Notes under the pieces: generated by a model
Seen by the model: only the letters and a program-made list of their open reading frames with translations
What the model was told of the DNA's origin: nothing
The model's database searches: none
Translations under genes and position numbers: made by a program
Assembly (NCBI RefSeq): GCF_016901135.1
Contig: NZ_JAFEVL010000048.1
Span: 310,001-374,000, forward strand
Source of the DNA: Martinezella lusitana
GTDB lineage: Bacteria; Pseudomonadota; Alphaproteobacteria; Rhizobiales; Rhizobiaceae
Direction of reading: 5' to 3'
Length of the DNA: 64,000 nucleotides
In this document: piece by piece, positions 1 to 7,627 of the stretch
Numbering within the stretch: position 1 is the stretch's first letter
Layout: each line of letters opens with the position of its first letter

Positions 1-594
1 TCCTGCAGCCTGATCGAATCCAACCGTCGCGAACGCTATGCCGACAGGCTGCGCCCCACGGCGGGACCGCTGCGGGAGAACTGGGTGGTCAAGCTCGGCG
101 CCGATTACCTGTCCGTGGGGCTGCTGGATGGCGTGGTGACCATTCCATTCGAGATGGACATGCAGATAGGCGGAGAGACCGTGACTGTCGCGACCGATTG
201 GCGTCCGGGTGACGCCGTATGGGTTGGCACAGTCGCCAAACATAGGATCACCGCCCAGATCCGCCCCGTGCTGAACGGCCTGCGCATTGACTGGCAAGGC
301 ATGTCCGTCAGGGTCAAAATATTCACGCCCCGCCAGGCGGAGCTCGACAAGCTGATGCCGGTAAAATTGCCGCCCGACACGTCGAAGCTGCTCCTTTGCC
401 CGATGCCCGGCCTTGTCGTCGCCATTGCCGTCGCCGAGGGCCAGGAAGTCAAGGCCGGCGAGACTCTCGCCATTGTCGAGGCGATGAAGATGGAGAACGT
501 CCTGCGCGCCGAACGTGACCTGACCGTCGGCAAGATCAACGCCAAGCCCGGTGAAAGCCTCGCCGTCGATGCTGTCATCATGGAATTCGCCTGA
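1..594 (+). CDS. pccA: Propionyl/acetyl-CoA carboxylase alpha subunit, C-terminal part (5' truncated by window edge)
   Basis: The reading frame is open from base 1, so this is only the last ~197 residues of a biotin carboxylase subunit; the real start lies outside the window. The end is a biotin carboxyl carrier domain with the biotinylation signature EAMKME (the Lys is the biotin site) about 35 residues before the stop, preceded by a beta-rich linker/BT-like region. It would carry carboxybiotin to the carboxyltransferase subunit, encoded in this window by pccB at 4697-6229 on the opposite strand. Propionyl-CoA specificity is inferred from the nearby pccB; acetyl or methylcrotonyl specificity cannot be excluded without the N-terminus. 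Confidence 0.85.
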   Translation, partial: SCSLIESNRRERYADRLRPTAGPLRENWVVKLGADYLSVGLLDGVVTIPFEMDMQIGGETVTVATDWRPGDAVWVGTVAKHRITAQIRPVLNGLRIDWQGMSVRVKIFTPRQAELDKLMPVKLPPDTSKLLLCPMPGLVVAIAVAEGQEVKAGETLAIVEAMKMENVLRAERDLTVGKINAKPGESLAVDAVIMEFA

Positions 595-684
595 TCAAAA
601 TACGGCATTAATTTCGCTTGAGCCGTCCCGCGCGCCCATGCCAATGTCCGCGCGAACCAAAACATTGCAGGAAGGGATGAAACG

Positions 685-1812
685 ATGGATGTACGTGCTG
701 CGGTAGCAGTTCAGGCCGGCAAGCCGCTTGAGGTGATGACGGTTCAGCTGGAAGGGCCGAAGGCGGGCGAAGTGCTGATCGAGGTGAAGGCGACGGGCAT
801 CTGCCACACCGACGACTTTACGCTGTCGGGCGCCGACCCAGAAGGCTTGTTTCCCGCCATCCTCGGCCATGAGGGCGCCGGCATCGTCGTTGACGTCGGT
901 CCGGGCGTGACCTCGGTGAAGAAGGGCGATCACGTCATTCCGCTTTACACGCCGGAGTGCCGCGAATGCTATTCCTGCCTGTCGCGAAAGACCAACCTCT
1001 GCACCTCGATCCGCGCCACCCAGGGCCAGGGCCTGATGCCCGATGGCACGTCGCGCTTCTCGATCGGCAAAGACAAGATCCATCACTACATGGGCTGCTC
1101 GACCTTCGCCAACTTCACCGTCCTGCCGGAGATCGCGCTTGCCAAGGTCAATCCCGACGCGCCCTTTGATAAGATCTGCTATATTGGCTGCGGCGTCACC
1201 ACAGGCATCGGCGCCGTCATCAACACCGCCAAGGTCGAAATCGGCTCGACCGCTATCGTCTTCGGTCTCGGCGGCATCGGTCTCAACGTGCTTCAAGGCC
1301 TGCGCCTTGCCGGCGCCGACTTAATCATCGGCGTCGATATCAACAATGATCGCAAGGCCTGGGGCGAAAAGTTCGGTATGACGCATTTCGTCAACCCGAA
1401 GGAGGTCGGTGACGACATCGTGCCCTACCTCGTCAACCTGACGAAGCGCAACGGCGACCTGATCGGCGGTGCCGACTATACGTTCGACTGCACGGGTAAC
1501 ACCAAGGTCATGCGTCAGGCGTTGGAAGCCTCGCACCGCGGCTGGGGCAAGTCCGTTATCATCGGCGTCGCCGGTGCCGGCCAGGAAATCTCCACCCGTC
1601 CATTCCAGCTGGTCACCGGTCGCAACTGGATGGGCACCGCCTTCGGGGGCGCGCGCGGCCGCACCGATGTGCCGAAGATCGTCGACTGGTACATGGAAGG
1701 CAAGATCCAGATCGATCCGATGATCACCCACACCATGCCGCTCGAAGACATCAACAAGGGCTTTGAGCTGATGCATTCCGGTGAAAGCATCCGAGGCGTG
1801 GTGGTTTACTAA
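685..1812 (+). CDS. frmA: S-(hydroxymethyl)glutathione dehydrogenase / class III alcohol dehydrogenase
   Basis: Oxidises S-hydroxymethylglutathione (formaldehyde plus glutathione) to S-formylglutathione with NAD, in the cytoplasm. The protein is 375 residues, normal for the family. Catalytic zinc ligands are visible as C40 (in CHTD), H62 (GHEGAG) and C169; the structural zinc site is C92, C95, C98 and C106. The Rossmann motif GLGGIG is at 194-199. The ATG is preceded by AGGAAGGG. The product feeds fghA, 530 bp downstream on the same strand, so the two enzymes form the glutathione-dependent formaldehyde detoxification route. It could also act as S-nitrosoglutathione reductase, as family members do. 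Confidence 0.95.
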   Translation: MDVRAAVAVQAGKPLEVMTVQLEGPKAGEVLIEVKATGICHTDDFTLSGADPEGLFPAILGHEGAGIVVDVGPGVTSVKKGDHVIPLYTPECRECYSCLSRKTNLCTSIRATQGQGLMPDGTSRFSIGKDKIHHYMGCSTFANFTVLPEIALAKVNPDAPFDKICYIGCGVTTGIGAVINTAKVEIGSTAIVFGLGGIGLNVLQGLRLAGADLIIGVDINNDRKAWGEKFGMTHFVNPKEVGDDIVPYLVNLTKRNGDLIGGADYTFDCTGNTKVMRQALEASHRGWGKSVIIGVAGAGQEISTRPFQLVTGRNWMGTAFGGARGRTDVPKIVDWYMEGKIQIDPMITHTMPLEDINKGFELMHSGESIRGVVVY

Positions 1813-1829
1813 TAGTCGCCAACAAAACT

Positions 1830-1860
1830 GCATGCGGTGCTTGAGTTAATCACCGCATGC
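1830..1860 (+). terminator. Hairpin after frmA, possible terminator
   Basis: Perfect 10-bp inverted repeat GCATGCGGTG / CACCGCATGC at 1830-1839 and 1851-1860 with an 11-nt loop, 18 bases after the frmA stop. It is followed by an AT-rich stretch but no clean T run, so it may be an attenuator or mRNA-stabilising stem rather than a full terminator. The next gene starts 23 bases further on. Confidence 0.5.
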
Positions 1861-1883
1861 TATTCGAATTATTGAAGTATCCC

Positions 1884-2348
1884 ATGATCTATGTCGATGC
1901 AGACGCCTGTCCGGTCAAACCGGAAATTCTGAAGGTTGCCGAACGCCACGGCATCGAAGTGACACTTGTCGCCAATTCCGGATTGCGCCCGTCGCGGGAT
2001 CCGATGGTGCGGAACGTCATCGTCTCCAATGCTTTCGACGCCGCCGACAACTGGATTGCCGAGCATGCCGGTCCCGGCGACATCGTCGTCACGGCCGATG
2101 TGCCGCTCGCCGGGCGCTGTGTCGCCACGGGCGCGCTGGTGACCGGGCCAACCGGCCGGGTGTTCGACGTTGCCAATATCGGCATGGCAACCGCGATGCG
2201 CGATCTCGGCGCTCATCTTCGCGAAACGGGCGAGAGCAAGGGATACAACGCCGCCTTTTCGCCACGCGATCGCTCGACCTTCCTCGAAACCTTCGACCGG
2301 CTCTGCCGGCGCGCAAAAGCCCATCAATCGCCTGGAGACCAGTCTTGA
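1884..2348 (+). CDS. UPF0178 (YaiI/YqxD) family protein
   Basis: A 154-residue protein beginning MIYVDADACPVK, the conserved N-terminus of the UPF0178/YaiI family, with the later block DIVVTADVPLA typical of the same family. The fold is PIN-like and the Asp residues suggest a nuclease or metal site, but the function is unknown. I chose the ATG at 1884 because homologs start at this motif; an upstream ATG at 1857 falls inside the hairpin after frmA. Its stop overlaps the TTG start of fghA by 4 bases, so the two are probably translationally coupled. Confidence 0.85.
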   Translation: MIYVDADACPVKPEILKVAERHGIEVTLVANSGLRPSRDPMVRNVIVSNAFDAADNWIAEHAGPGDIVVTADVPLAGRCVATGALVTGPTGRVFDVANIGMATAMRDLGAHLRETGESKGYNAAFSPRDRSTFLETFDRLCRRAKAHQSPGDQS

Positions 2349-3178
2349 ACATCATTTCCCAGAACACCGCCTTCGGCGGCATGCAGGGCGTCTTTTCGCA
2401 CGAGTCGGAAGCCTGCAAATGCGAGATGACTTTCGCAGTCTTCGTGCCGCCGCAGGCAATCAAGGAACCCCGTCCCGTCCTCTGGTATCTCTCCGGCCTC
2501 ACCTGCACCCACGCCAATGTCATGGAAAAAGGCGAGTATCGCCGCATGGCCGCCGAGCTCGGCCTGATTATCGTCTGCCCGGACACCAGCCCGCGCGGCA
2601 ATGACGTGCCGGATGAGTTGACCAACTGGCAGATGGGCAAAGGCGCCGGCTTCTATCTCGACGCCGCCGAGACGCCCTGGGCTGAGAACTACCGGATGTA
2701 CACCTACGTGACGGAGGAATTGCCTGATCTCATCGCCAAGCAGTTCCGCGCGGACATGAGCCGGCAAGGGATTTTCGGCCATTCCATGGGTGGCCACGGC
2801 GCGATGACCATCGCGCTGAAGAATCCGGATCGCTTCAAGAGCTGCTCCGCCTTCGCGCCGATCGTCCAACCCTCGACGGCGGACTGGTCTGCGCCGGCAT
2901 TCGAGAAATATCTCGGCGCCGACAAATCAGTCTGGAGACAATACGACGCCTGCTCCCTCGTCGAGGACGGCGCTCGCTTCCCGGAGTTCCTGATCGATCA
3001 GGGCAAGGCCGACAGCTTCCTCGAAAACGGCCTACGTCCCTGGCTGTTCGAAGAGGCTGTCAAAGGCACCGGCATCGGTCTGACGCTGCGCATGCACGAG
3101 CGCTACGACCACTCCTATTACTTTATCTCCAGCTTCATGGACGATCACCTGAAATGGCACGCCGAACGGCTGGCATGA
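2345..3178 (+). CDS. fghA: S-formylglutathione hydrolase
   Basis: Hydrolyses S-formylglutathione to formate and glutathione, the step after frmA. The 277-residue alpha/beta hydrolase has the nucleophile elbow GHSMGG with S147, and a C-terminal His in the block DHSYYF. The start is TTG at 2345, supported by GGAG at 2333-2336 and by the family N-terminus; it overlaps the stop of the UPF0178 gene (TTGA), which suggests coupled translation. Length and motifs match esterase D-type enzymes throughout. Confidence 0.93.
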   Translation: MNIISQNTAFGGMQGVFSHESEACKCEMTFAVFVPPQAIKEPRPVLWYLSGLTCTHANVMEKGEYRRMAAELGLIIVCPDTSPRGNDVPDELTNWQMGKGAGFYLDAAETPWAENYRMYTYVTEELPDLIAKQFRADMSRQGIFGHSMGGHGAMTIALKNPDRFKSCSAFAPIVQPSTADWSAPAFEKYLGADKSVWRQYDACSLVEDGARFPEFLIDQGKADSFLENGLRPWLFEEAVKGTGIGLTLRMHERYDHSYYFISSFMDDHLKWHAERLA

Positions 3179-3211
3179 AACGGGTGGCATGGCAGCCATG
3201 CGCTCAATAGC

Positions 3212-3242
3212 TTGAAAAGCTCTGGTAGCAGAGGCATATAGT
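3212..3242 (+). promoter_or_regulatory. Putative promoter of sugE
   Basis: TTGAAA at 3212-3217 and TATAGT at 3237-3242 with a long 19-bp spacer. The implied start site, about 3249, is the first base of the riboswitch hairpin, which makes the assignment attractive although the spacing is not ideal. Inference from sequence only. Confidence 0.4.
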
Positions 3243-3248
3243 AACCCG

Positions 3249-3327
3249 CGCAGACGGCTGCGGCGGCCGGCATTCTTATGCCAACCGTAACATCCGCGGG
3301 GACGGCCTCGCTCTTGATAATGGAGCG
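3249..3327 (+). ncRNA. Guanidine-II (mini-ykkC) riboswitch upstream of sugE
   Basis: Two hairpins each close an ACGG loop, the hallmark of mini-ykkC. Hairpin 1 is CGCAG-ACGG-CTGCG at 3249-3262; hairpin 2 is GCGGGG-ACGG-CCTCGC at 3296-3311. The linker contains a small third stem, GGCAT-TCTT-ATGCC (3269-3282). The segment CGCTC (3309-3313), partly in the 3' strand of hairpin 2, is complementary to GAGCG (3323-3327), which includes the ribosome binding site of sugE. Closing hairpin 2 would therefore free the ribosome site, the expected ON switch by guanidine. The class and its link to SugE/Gdx exporters are established; the base pairing here was read by eye. Confidence 0.88.
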
Positions 3328-3331
3328 TAAA

Positions 3332-3646
3332 ATGGCTTGGTTCCTGCTTTTCCTTGCAGGCTTGTTTGAAATCGGCTGGGCAGTCGGCCTGAAATATACC
3401 GACGGCTTTACACGGCCGATGCCGACAATTCTCACCATCATATCCATGGTCATCAGCATCGCGCTGCTTGGCCTTGCAGTGAAGACCCTGCCCATGGGCA
3501 CGGCCTATGCCGTTTGGACCGGCATCGGTACGGTCGGCACCGTACTGTTGGGTATATGGCTGCTCGGCGATCCCGCAACCTTCGTTCGCCTGGCCTGCAT
3601 CGGCCTGATCGTCGCGGGCATTGCCGGCTTGAAGCTCGTCGCCTGA
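3332..3646 (+). CDS. sugE: SugE/Gdx-type small multidrug resistance transporter (guanidinium exporter)
   Basis: A 104-residue protein with four membrane segments. The N-terminus MAWFLLFLAGLFEIGWAVG carries the essential Glu (E13) of the SMR family in a SugE-type context. SugE-type SMR proteins were shown to export guanidinium in exchange for protons (Gdx). The ATG at 3332 is preceded by GGAG at 3322-3325; an in-frame ATG at 3278 lies within the riboswitch and is rejected. The guanidine-II riboswitch directly upstream supports the guanidinium role over quaternary-ammonium resistance. It converges with the DoxX gene at 3657, leaving 10 bases between them. Confidence 0.92.
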   Translation: MAWFLLFLAGLFEIGWAVGLKYTDGFTRPMPTILTIISMVISIALLGLAVKTLPMGTAYAVWTGIGTVGTVLLGIWLLGDPATFVRLACIGLIVAGIAGLKLVA

Positions 3647-3656
3647 CGAGCCACGG

Positions 3657-4043
3657 TCACTGGCGCTGGCGATTGTCCAGCGCCCAATCCCCGGGACCGG
3701 CAAACACCAGGAACAGGAAGACGAAGCAGAAGAGCACTGCACCATCTCCCTGATTGTTGGCCGGGAAGAAGTTGATCTGCATATGCACCATAAAATAGGC
3801 AATCGCCATTTCGCCGCTAAGGAGAAAGGCAATGGGGCGGGTGAACAGCCCGAACAGGATGAGGACGCCGCCCACGAGCTCGATCACCCCCGCCACGAAG
3901 AACAATGTCGTGATCGCAAAGGGCGCGGGCGGAAAGCCGAAGAGCTTTTGCGTACCGTGCTCGATGAACAATAGGGCTGTAATGATACGCAGGACCGCGA
4001 GGGCGGCGGGCTGATACGGCGACAAGCGCTCGGAAAGTGACAT
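3657..4043 (-). CDS. DoxX family membrane protein (copy 1)
   Basis: A 128-residue DoxX-like protein with four predicted membrane segments. The family block LRIITALLFIEHGTQKLFGFP is near the N-terminus. DoxX proteins are inner-membrane and poorly characterised; some act in quinone- or thiosulfate-linked redox complexes. It is closely related to the next gene upstream (4181-4573), sharing the YQP-AL-VLRI-T-LFIEHG-QKL-GFPP pattern, so the pair is a tandem duplication. The start follows AAGGAG-like sequence on the minus strand. Confidence 0.85.
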   Translation of the reverse strand: MSLSERLSPYQPAALAVLRIITALLFIEHGTQKLFGFPPAPFAITTLFFVAGVIELVGGVLILFGLFTRPIAFLLSGEMAIAYFMVHMQINFFPANNQGDGAVLFCFVFLFLVFAGPGDWALDNRQRQ

Positions 4044-4141
4044 AAGGATCTCCGTTCGAAGGGGGATGCGAACGAGATCCTGTCAAAAAATGCTCTCGTT
4101 CCACTGACTAGAGAGTCAACACGCGAGAGACAGATTTATTC

Positions 4142-4170
4142 GCCGGGCTCAGCCATGAGCCGAGCCCGGC
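4142..4170 (-). terminator. Hairpin between the tandem DoxX genes
   Basis: Perfect 9-bp inverted repeat GCCGGGCTC / GAGCCCGGC at 4142-4150 and 4162-4170 with an 11-nt loop, 10 bases past the stop of the upstream DoxX gene. On the minus strand it is followed by GAATAAAT rather than a T run, so it may terminate weakly or just separate expression of the two copies. Confidence 0.5.
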
Positions 4171-4180
4171 ATAAATGTGC

Positions 4181-4573
4181 TTATTTCTTATTGTTGTCGA
4201 TCGCCAGAAGGCCTGGGCCTGCGAAGATCAGGAACAGGAAGATGAAGCAGTAGAGGATCGCTGCGTCACCGCCATTGTTGGCCGGAAAGAAATTCTTCGG
4301 CATGTGCGCCATGAAATAGGCGACCGCCATGTTGCCGCAGAGAATGAATGCGACGGGGCGGGTAAAGAAGCCGACAATCGTTGCCAAGCCGCCGACGACC
4401 TCGATAATACCCTGCACCAGAAGCAGGGTCGGCAGTGGGCTTGGGAATTGACCGCCCGGCGGGAAGCCGAGAAGCTTCTGCAAGCCATGTTCGATGAACA
4501 GCACGCCAGTGACAATACGCAGTACAGTAAGAGCATAGGGCTGATATTGATTCAGCCGATCGGAAAGCGCCAT
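4181..4573 (-). CDS. DoxX family membrane protein (copy 2)
   Basis: A 130-residue DoxX-like membrane protein, paralog of the neighbour at 3657-4043. The ATG at 4573 (MALSDRLNQYQPYAL) is chosen because CTGGAGT lies at the right distance and because it matches the N-terminus of copy 1; a start 11 residues upstream is less likely. Four hydrophobic segments cover most of the protein. Specific function unknown. Confidence 0.85.
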   Translation of the reverse strand: MALSDRLNQYQPYALTVLRIVTGVLFIEHGLQKLLGFPPGGQFPSPLPTLLLVQGIIEVVGGLATIVGFFTRPVAFILCGNMAVAYFMAHMPKNFFPANNGGDAAILYCFIFLFLIFAGPGLLAIDNNKK

Positions 4574-4637
4574 TTTAAACTCCAGTTTTAAATCCCCTGG
4601 AACCAAGCATTAGAGCGGACGCCCGTGAACGTGAAAA

Positions 4638-4680
4638 CACGGATTCTGACGTCCAATCAATTTTCCGTGTGAAATCCGTG
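4638..4680 (-). terminator. Possible pccB terminator hairpin
   Basis: CACGGATT (4638-4645) and AATCCGTG (4673-4680) form a perfect 8-bp inverted repeat with a 27-nt loop just beyond the pccB stop. On the minus strand the second arm is followed by TTTT. The long loop makes it a weaker candidate than a canonical terminator. Confidence 0.35.
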
Positions 4681-4696
4681 ACTTGTTGTCACATAT

Positions 4697-6229
4697 TCAC
4701 AGCGGAATATTGTCGTGCTTCTTCCAGGGATTGGTCAGGTCCTTGTTGCGCAGCATCCGCAAGCCCTGTGCCAGCCGGCGCCGGGTCGAACGCGGCATGA
4801 TCACTTCGTCGATATAACCGCGCTCGGCGGCGACGAAAGGTGACAGGAAGCGGTCCTCATACATCTTCGTATGGGCTGCGATCTTCTCCGGATCGGAAAT
4901 GTCCTTGCGGAAGATGATCTCGACCGCACCCTTTGCACCCATGACGGCGATCTGCGCCGTCGGCCATGCATAGTTGAGATCGCCGCGCAGGTGCTTGGAC
5001 GCCATGACGTCATAGGCGCCGCCGAAGGCCTTGCGGGTGATGACGGTGAGCTTCGGCACAGTCGCCTCGGCATAGGCGAAGAGCAACTTGGCGCCATGCT
5101 TGATCAGCCCGCCATATTCCTGCGCCGTTCCCGGTAGGAAACCCGGCACATCGACAAAGGTGACGATCGGGATATTGAAGCAATCGCAGAAGCGCACGAA
5201 GCGCGCCGCCTTGCGCGATGCATCGCTGTCGAGCACGCCGGCGAGCACCATCGGCTGATTGGCGACGAAACCAACCGTCGCCCCCTCGATCCTGCCGAAG
5301 CCGCAGACGATGTTCTTGGCGAAGCTCTCCTGAATCTCGAAGAAATCGCCCTCGTCCGCCACCTTGAGGATCAGTTCCTTGATGTCGTAGGGCTTGTTGG
5401 CATTGGCCGGGATCAGCGTATCGAGCGAGGTATCGGGCTCGGTGACGGATTGATAGCACTCGATCTCCGGCAGCGCAGAGGTATTCGATTGCGGCAGAAA
5501 GTCGATAAGGCGGCGCACCTGCAACAGCGTATCGACATCATTGTCAAAGGCGGCATCGGCGATCGAGGATTTCGTTGTGTGGACGGAGGCGCCGCCGAGC
5601 TGCTCGGAGGTAACGGTCTCGTTGGTGACGGTCTTCACCACATCTGGTCCGGTGACGAACATGTAGGACGTATCGCGCACCATGAAGATGAAATCGGTCA
5701 TGGCGGGCGAGTAGACATCGCCGCCCGCACAGGGTCCCATGATGACGGAAATCTGCGGGATGACGCCGGATGCAAGCACGTTGCGCTGGAACACTTCGGC
5801 ATAGCCGCCAAGTGCGGCCACGCCTTCCTGAATGCGGGCGCCGCCGGCGTCATAGATGCCGATGATGGGCGCCCGGTTCTTCAGCGCCATATCCTGTACT
5901 TTGGTGATCTTTTCCGCATGTGCTTGTGAAAGAGACCCGCCGAAGACGGTGAAATCCTTGGCAAAAATGAAAACGGTGCGCCCGTTGACCGTACCCCAGC
6001 CGGTCACGACGCCGTCGCCGGCGATCTTACTCTTGTCCATGCCGAAATCGGTCGAACGATGCTCGACGAACATGTCGAACTCCTCGAAGGAGCCCTCGTC
6101 GAGGAAGATGTCGATGCGCTCGCGGGCCGTCAGCTTGCCGCGCGCATGCTGGGCATCGATTCGCACCTGCCCGCCGCCGAGCCTAGCAACCTCACGACGA
6201 CGCTCCAGTTCCTGCAGGATTTCCTTCAT
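4697..6229 (-). CDS. pccB: Propionyl-CoA carboxylase beta subunit (carboxyltransferase)
   Basis: Transfers CO2 from carboxybiotin to propionyl-CoA, giving methylmalonyl-CoA. The 510-residue length and full collinearity with acyl-CoA carboxyltransferases are clear. The N-terminal half has the oxyanion-type motif GIYDAGGARIQEG, and the C-terminal half has FVDVPGFLPG followed by KAFGGAYDVM. GAGAGG precedes the ATG. Its partner alpha subunit is probably the pccA whose 3' end is at the left edge, about 4 kb away and on the opposite strand. Upstream on the same strand are a lipoprotein gene and ATP12. Confidence 0.95.
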   Translation of the reverse strand: MKEILQELERRREVARLGGGQVRIDAQHARGKLTARERIDIFLDEGSFEEFDMFVEHRSTDFGMDKSKIAGDGVVTGWGTVNGRTVFIFAKDFTVFGGSLSQAHAEKITKVQDMALKNRAPIIGIYDAGGARIQEGVAALGGYAEVFQRNVLASGVIPQISVIMGPCAGGDVYSPAMTDFIFMVRDTSYMFVTGPDVVKTVTNETVTSEQLGGASVHTTKSSIADAAFDNDVDTLLQVRRLIDFLPQSNTSALPEIECYQSVTEPDTSLDTLIPANANKPYDIKELILKVADEGDFFEIQESFAKNIVCGFGRIEGATVGFVANQPMVLAGVLDSDASRKAARFVRFCDCFNIPIVTFVDVPGFLPGTAQEYGGLIKHGAKLLFAYAEATVPKLTVITRKAFGGAYDVMASKHLRGDLNYAWPTAQIAVMGAKGAVEIIFRKDISDPEKIAAHTKMYEDRFLSPFVAAERGYIDEVIMPRSTRRRLAQGLRMLRNKDLTNPWKKHDNIPL

Positions 6230-6292
6230 GAGGCCCTCTCTCCTTCGTTGCCCGGGCTTAGCACGGCGCGAGCGCGGTTTGAAGCTATCGGC

Positions 6293-6763
6293 TCAGTTCG
6301 CCAGCCGCGGCATGTTCAGCGAGAAAATGGAGCGGACGCGAGCGGCGATGTCCTCCGCCATCAGTTCATCGGCCGAGGCGGGATCAGGGGCGACGGTTTT
6401 TGTCTCGAAGGAGGCCATGGCGATGACGGCGCCACCGTCCACTGCCGCTGCGTCGATATTGATCTTGGCGCTGTTGCGATCTCGGTTGAAACCGCGCGCC
6501 TTGCGAACGTCTGTCAGGCGGATGGTAAGCGCGACCGGCGGCAGCGTCGCGCCGTGGGCCGTTGCGGCGATCGAGGCGTTCACACGATCATTGATAGCAG
6601 CAACCAGCACCGGCGATACCGGCGGCAAGGCCTGATCGGCCACGACGGTCGCGCTGCGAACGTCATAGGTTGGAGGAGGAGGATCAACGGACCAGCTCGA
6701 GCACGCAGTCAGCGCCAAACTTCCCGCGAGTGCCAATACGGCACCCGGCCTCGACAACAACAT
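6293..6763 (-). CDS. Hypothetical lipoprotein
   Basis: A 156-residue protein with a lipoprotein signal: a short basic N-terminus, a hydrophobic core and a lipobox LTAC-S about 20 residues in, followed by a Pro-rich linker. The mature part is alpha/beta with no motif I recognise. The ATG at 6763 is preferred over one 7 codons upstream because AGGG sits just ahead of it and the signal peptide then has normal length. It lies 63 bases ahead of pccB and 69 bases behind ATP12, probably in one transcript. Confidence 0.7.
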   Translation of the reverse strand: MLLSRPGAVLALAGSLALTACSSWSVDPPPPTYDVRSATVVADQALPPVSPVLVAAINDRVNASIAATAHGATLPPVALTIRLTDVRKARGFNRDRNSAKINIDAAAVDGGAVIAMASFETKTVAPDPASADELMAEDIAARVRSIFSLNMPRLAN

Positions 6764-6832
6764 GATCCCTGTCCCGACTTCCAAATCCGCAAGATACGAA
6801 GGCTGTTATAAAGGACTGGAAATCAACAATAT

Positions 6833-7618
6833 TCAACTGCGCAGTGCGGAAAAAACGTCGGTTGCCGCCTGAAATTCCTCGAAGCGTTGCGCGCGGCGGT
6901 GCTCCGCCTCCTCATCGCTGCCCCAATGTTCGATCGTCCAGTCTTCATCGAGATGCGCGAGCGACCAGACGTCGGCAAGCGGCAGCCAGCCTTCGGCAAA
7001 GGCTAGCGCCAGGATCGCGGAGCCGGTCATGGTCGTGATCGTATGCAGGCTCGCAAGCTCCATGGGCGTGTCGTATTTGCGCAGTACCACGGCGAAGGCG
7101 GAAATGGCCTCGCGGGGCTGCTCCTGGTGAATGACGCCCTCGGCCAGAATGAAGCGAGCGCCGATCTCGCGTGCCGCCCACTCGATCACCGGGTTCCAAC
7201 GCTCCGACTGCCGCGCGACCAGACGCTCCGGCTCATCGGCGCGATAGCAAAGGAGATCGCTGCCGGAAAAGCGCACGATTTCGTCGAACACGGCCTGGCT
7301 TTCGATCGCCACACCATCGATGGCGCTGTTGACCAGACGGGTGACCGGCATTGTTGCTGGATCGATGAGGTCGACTTGTCTCGCCCATTCGGCTGCCACC
7401 AGCTTGGCAAGCGCTTCCGTCGGCAGCGCGAGAGAATGCCGCGCCGGCGTCTTGACTACCTTGCCGTCGAGCGCAATGGCATGGCCATCCTTGTCCGGGC
7501 TGATCGTCACGTCCTTGTAGAAGCGTTTCGGCAAGGGCCTCTTCATCTGGATCTGCGCGCGGCGGATCGGATCGGGATGGCTCAGGCCCTCGGAAAGATC
7601 GTTCAACAGGTCGCGCAT
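6833..7618 (-). CDS. ATP12 family F1-ATPase assembly chaperone
   Basis: A 261-residue protein matching the ATP12 family, shared by mitochondria and alphaproteobacteria, which assists assembly of the F1 alpha subunit. Recognisable parts are KRFYKDV near residue 33, the central block AAEWARQVDLIDPATMPVTRL, and the C-terminal W-SLAHLDEDWTIEHWG segment. GAGG precedes the ATG. It starts 9 bases after the stop of the HAD phosphatase, so it belongs to the rluC-HAD-ATP12 series. Confidence 0.9.
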   Translation of the reverse strand: MRDLLNDLSEGLSHPDPIRRAQIQMKRPLPKRFYKDVTISPDKDGHAIALDGKVVKTPARHSLALPTEALAKLVAAEWARQVDLIDPATMPVTRLVNSAIDGVAIESQAVFDEIVRFSGSDLLCYRADEPERLVARQSERWNPVIEWAAREIGARFILAEGVIHQEQPREAISAFAVVLRKYDTPMELASLHTITTMTGSAILALAFAEGWLPLADVWSLAHLDEDWTIEHWGSDEEAEHRRAQRFEEFQAATDVFSALRS

Positions 7619-7627
7619 GGCGTTACC

